From NCBI GenBank assembly GCA_020846105.1, contig JADLEN010000274.1:1-15164 (forward strand): a DNA stretch of 15,164 nucleotides, written 5' to 3'. The stretch's first letter is position 1. Every line of letters begins with the position of its first letter. Shown here one piece after another: positions 12,856 through 15,164 of the stretch. Made by a program: the position numbers and the translations under genes. This DNA is from Chitinophagaceae bacterium. GTDB lineage: Bacteria > Bacteroidota > Bacteroidia > Chitinophagales > Chitinophagaceae. Below the pieces are notes generated by a model. The model was not told the origin of the DNA. It saw only the letters and a list, made by a program, of their open reading frames with translations, and ran no database searches.

Positions 12856-13512
12856 TTAGCCGGGCATGCGGGCTATGTATTTTTGCATTTCTTTTATTTG
12901 GTCGGCTACTTGCACATTGGTGGGCTTGCAGGCTTTGGCTTTAGCAAAGTATTGTTTGGATGCACGAAAGTCTCTGCGTTGCATACAAATAGAGCATAGC
13001 TGCAAGTATGCACTGGCTTCGTTGTCTTTGTCGGGCAGGCCCAATGCTAATGCTTTGCGGATGTGCTCGTAGGCTTCTTTTGTTTTTCCTTTTTTCTGGG
13101 CTATGGCACCTAGCTGTAGGTAGGCTGTACCTTCAAATCCTTTTTCGGTAATACCGGCGTCAAGGCTTTTGCGCAGGCTAGCTTCGGCTTTGTCAAGGTC
13201 GTCGGTCATGGAGTGCATGTTGGCTTGCAACATGTGATAAGACGAGCGTACGGGTTTGTAAAGTAGATTGGGAAACTTAACCTTGGCCAATAGTTTTTCT
13301 GCACCTTCTAGGTCACCACTTTCTACATAGCCTTGTATCAGCGACATTGGGCCTATCATAAAATGGGCTACTACCATAAGAATAGCTACTAGAAAGGGAA
13401 TCCAGGCTATCCACCAAGAGGCTTTGAATCCTAGCAAAAAGCCTAAACCTATAAGTGCTACCGCCAAAATTAGCCGGTTGAATACTAGAAAATGTCTTAA
13501 TTTGATATTCAT
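12856..13512 (-). CDS. TPR-repeat membrane protein
   Basis: 218 residues from the ATG at 13512. Two hydrophobic helices (about 8-28 and 33-52) form a short hairpin in the membrane; the rest (about 57-218) is a run of helical TPR-like repeats, clear in SLIQGYVESGDLEGAEKLLA, NMHSMTDDLDKAEASLRKSL, AYLQLGAIAQKKGKTKEAYEHIRKAL and AYLQLCSICMQRRDFRASKQYFAKA, with the usual alanine, glycine and tyrosine spacing. The TPR part most likely faces the cytoplasm and binds a protein partner. A TTG nine codons upstream would extend it into the promoter, so the ATG is better: the -7 box TACATTTG lies 24 bp before it. The next gene, 9 bp downstream, is a likely partner. Specific role unknown. Confidence 0.82.
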   Translation of the reverse strand: MNIKLRHFLVFNRLILAVALIGLGFLLGFKASWWIAWIPFLVAILMVVAHFMIGPMSLIQGYVESGDLEGAEKLLAKVKFPNLLYKPVRSSYHMLQANMHSMTDDLDKAEASLRKSLDAGITEKGFEGTAYLQLGAIAQKKGKTKEAYEHIRKALALGLPDKDNEASAYLQLCSICMQRRDFRASKQYFAKAKACKPTNVQVADQIKEMQKYIARMPG

Positions 13513-13528
13513 TCTTGATTTTGTAAAA

Positions 13529-13557
13529 ATTGTTGGCAAATGTAGTTGCTAATTTTG
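13529..13557 (+). promoter_or_regulatory. Candidate promoter of the glycosyltransferase-rsmG unit
   Basis: TAATTTTG at 13550-13557 matches TAnnTTTG fully; the best upstream element is ATTG at 13529-13532 with a 17-bp spacer. The predicted leader to the ATG at 13599 is about 37 nt. It overlaps the minus-strand promoter of the TPR gene. Confidence 0.45.
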
Positions 13558-13568
13558 AGGCAACCAAA
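13537..13568 (-). promoter_or_regulatory. Promoter of the TPR gene
   Basis: Minus strand: TTTG (13568-13565), 20-bp spacer, TACATTTG (13544-13537), a full TAnnTTTG match, 24 bp before the ATG at 13512. It lies across the plus-strand promoter of the divergent glycosyltransferase gene. Confidence 0.65.
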
Positions 13569-13598
13569 GCAAGTTCTATTTCGTTTCTTTGCGCAGCG

Positions 13599-14705
13599 AT
13601 GATGAGCTTGTTTTATATTTTCTCAGTGTGTATTCTTATTCAAACCTCGTTTGCAATATGGATGCTGTGGCTGAGTGGCAGCAGCAAATCCAGTACCCCT
13701 GCTGCTGCACCCCAAAACGAAGCAATGAGCATAGTGATATGCGCCCGCAATGAAGCTAGCAACCTTGCCCAAAACCTACCGCTGATACTTGCACAGCAGC
13801 ACACACACTATGAGGAAATAGTAGTAAACGATGCGTCGGACGATGACAGTGATACTATTTTGCAAGCCTTGGCCACTCAGCACTCTAACCTACGAATAGT
13901 AACAATAGCCCCAAGTGATGAACGCAACTTGCCTGGCAAAAAACATGCACTGAGCAAGGGTATAGCTGCTGCGCAATACGACAACTTATTACTATGCGAT
14001 GCCGACTGTAGCCCTGCAAGTGAGCAATGGGCAAGCATTATGAGTAATGCATTGCACCATAAAAAACAAATAGTAGCGGGCTACGGGGCCTACTTGCCTG
14101 CACCGGGCTGGCTCAATAAATTTATAAGATGGGAGACATTGCACAGCTACCTTCAGTACAGCACCTATGCCCAAAGCGGCATACCGTATATGGCTGTGGG
14201 CAGAAACCTTGCAGTAAAAAAAGAATTACTGGTAGAAGCCCAAGCGCAGCCACTATGGGCTAGCATGCCATCTGGCGACGACGACTTGCTGATAAGACTA
14301 ATGGGCAACAAACACAATGTGGCTATAATAGCCGATACCGAGGCAGCAACAAACAGTGTAGCCAAAAACAATCTAAATGAATGGCTGGCGCAAAAGCAAA
14401 GACATTTATCTACGGGTAAGCTATACCGCAAGCACATACAAATATTGTTGGGTGTGTATGCATTGTCACACGGGCTCACATGGCTGCTGTGGCTAGTACT
14501 GTGGCTAGCGGGCTATGGCTACTTGGTATCTTCGTTGATGATACTGCGCTGTATGCTCACCTGGAGCCTGTGGGGTATTACCGCCCATAATTTGAAAGAA
14601 AGTTCATTAATTATTTGGCTGCCACTTTGCGACATTGGATGGGCCATTTATAACCTAATTTTGTCGCCCTACATATTCTTTAAAACAAAAACAACATGGA
14701 AGTAA
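13599..14705 (+). CDS. Membrane-bound family 2 glycosyltransferase
   Basis: 368 residues from the ATG at 13599 (a second ATG follows at once, at 13602). One N-terminal helix (about 4-26), a GT2 catalytic domain (about 43-270) and three or so C-terminal helices (about 285-350). Catalytic marks: MSIVICARNEASNL at 43-56, EIVVNDASDDDS at 73-84, the metal-binding DAD at 134-136, SGDDDLLIRL in place of the usual ED acid/base block, and QKQRHLSTGK, corresponding to the QxxRW region of processive transferases with His where Trp is usual. It probably transfers a sugar from a nucleotide donor to a lipid or polysaccharide acceptor on the inner membrane face. Longer in-frame readings from 13530 would run through the promoter. 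Its last 10 bp overlap the start of rsmG. Confidence 0.85.
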   Translation: MMSLFYIFSVCILIQTSFAIWMLWLSGSSKSSTPAAAPQNEAMSIVICARNEASNLAQNLPLILAQQHTHYEEIVVNDASDDDSDTILQALATQHSNLRIVTIAPSDERNLPGKKHALSKGIAAAQYDNLLLCDADCSPASEQWASIMSNALHHKKQIVAGYGAYLPAPGWLNKFIRWETLHSYLQYSTYAQSGIPYMAVGRNLAVKKELLVEAQAQPLWASMPSGDDDLLIRLMGNKHNVAIIADTEAATNSVAKNNLNEWLAQKQRHLSTGKLYRKHIQILLGVYALSHGLTWLLWLVLWLAGYGYLVSSLMILRCMLTWSLWGITAHNLKESSLIIWLPLCDIGWAIYNLILSPYIFFKTKTTWK

Positions 14706-15164
14706 TACTCAACTACTTTGACGATTTTTCGGATACGCAGCTGAAGCAATTTGCTGCGCTCAAAGACTTATATACCGAGTGGAACGAAAAGATAAACGTA
14801 GTGTCTCGTAAAGATATTGACAGCCTGTATGAGCGCCACGTGCTGCACTCCTTGGCTATTGCTGCTGCTGCCAACTTTAACGATGGTGCCGAGATAGTGG
14901 ATATAGGTACTGGCGGTGGTTTTCCCGGAATTCCGCTAGCTATTTTCTTTCCTAATGTACAATTTTTATTAGCCGACAGCATCAATAAAAAACTAAAAGT
15001 GGTGCAAGCTGTTGCAGATGAGATAGGTCTTAAAAACATAGCAGTGCAACATACTAGAATCGAAGATATCAAGAATCGAAAATTTGACTTTGCTGTATCG
15101 CGGGCCGTAGCGCCTCTTGGCGATTTGTGGCGTTGGGCAAGGCCACTTATCCGCACTGGGCACA
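14696..15164 (+). CDS. rsmG: 16S rRNA (guanine527-N7)-methyltransferase RsmG (3' end beyond window)
   Basis: S-adenosylmethionine-dependent methyltransferase that makes m7G527 in the 530 loop of 16S rRNA; formerly GidB. 156 of the usual 205-210 codons are visible. Marks: LYTEWNEKINVVSRKDI at 25-41, YERHVLHSLAI at 45-54, the SAM-binding DIGTGGGFPGIPLAI at 69-83, LLADSINKKLKVV at 91-103, and SRAVAPLGDL at 135-144. The ATG at 14696 overlaps the end of the glycosyltransferase by 10 bp in another frame, so translation is probably coupled. No promoter of its own is evident. Confidence 0.96.
   Translation, partial: MEVILNYFDDFSDTQLKQFAALKDLYTEWNEKINVVSRKDIDSLYERHVLHSLAIAAAANFNDGAEIVDIGTGGGFPGIPLAIFFPNVQFLLADSINKKLKVVQAVADEIGLKNIAVQHTRIEDIKNRKFDFAVSRAVAPLGDLWRWARPLIRTGH

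Noticed and set aside
14713..15156. 147-codon minus-strand frame opposite rsmG
   Set aside because: The plus strand encodes all RsmG motifs in order across the same bases; the opposite frame has low-complexity serine-rich composition and no family resemblance.

Overview
The window comes from a member of the Bacteroidota, most likely near Chitinophagales/Sphingobacteriales, though the genus cannot be read from it. Three things point there. Two secreted proteins end in type IX secretion (T9SS) sorting domains. Many genes have the phylum's special promoter, TTTG (-33), about 19 bp, then TAnnTTTG (-7). Shine-Dalgarno sequences are almost absent. All genes look chromosomal and mostly housekeeping or cell-envelope; no phage, transposon, CRISPR or plasmid gene was found.

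Layout. (1) 1-2898, minus strand: a cytochrome c maturation pair, ccmE then ccmF. ccmF runs off the left edge. (2) 3041-5423, plus strand: an agmatinase-family ureohydrolase, a small DUF3817-like membrane protein whose promoter abuts its start codon, and a T9SS cargo protein. (3) 5712-7794, minus strand: a two-part glycosyltransferase (GT2 fused to a membrane region and a gutted sugar-phosphate-transferase domain), followed by tRNA-Asn with its own promoter and terminator. (4) 8012-8168, plus strand: tRNA-Gln as a compact promoter-gene-terminator unit. (5) 8347-8872, minus strand: a cysteine-rich exported protein, divergent from a 793-residue T9SS seven-repeat SBBP beta-propeller protein at 8983-11364. 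(6) 11400-11600: a non-coding stretch with a 16-bp perfect palindrome and a hairpin. (7) 11582-12292, plus strand: a four-helix membrane protein and a COG1476-type XRE repressor, with a three-part inverted repeat over the promoter that looks like its operator. (8) 12289-13512, minus strand: a TPR membrane protein and an unrecognised acidic protein. (9) 13529 to the end, plus strand: a membrane glycosyltransferase overlapping the start of rsmG, which runs off the right edge.

How the genes work together. CcmE receives and carries heme; CcmF attaches it to apocytochrome c outside the cytoplasmic membrane. The CcmE is the cysteine (CxxxY) type rather than the common histidine (HxxxY) type. The XRE/membrane pair is the best candidate for a self-contained regulatory module. 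The T9SS proteins depend on a secretion machine encoded elsewhere. The remaining genes are independent units. I did not see a clearly new multi-gene system. The items most worth a second look are the XRE operator, the degenerate transferase fusion, the CxxxY CcmE, the overlapping divergent promoters and the interspersed palindromic repeat.
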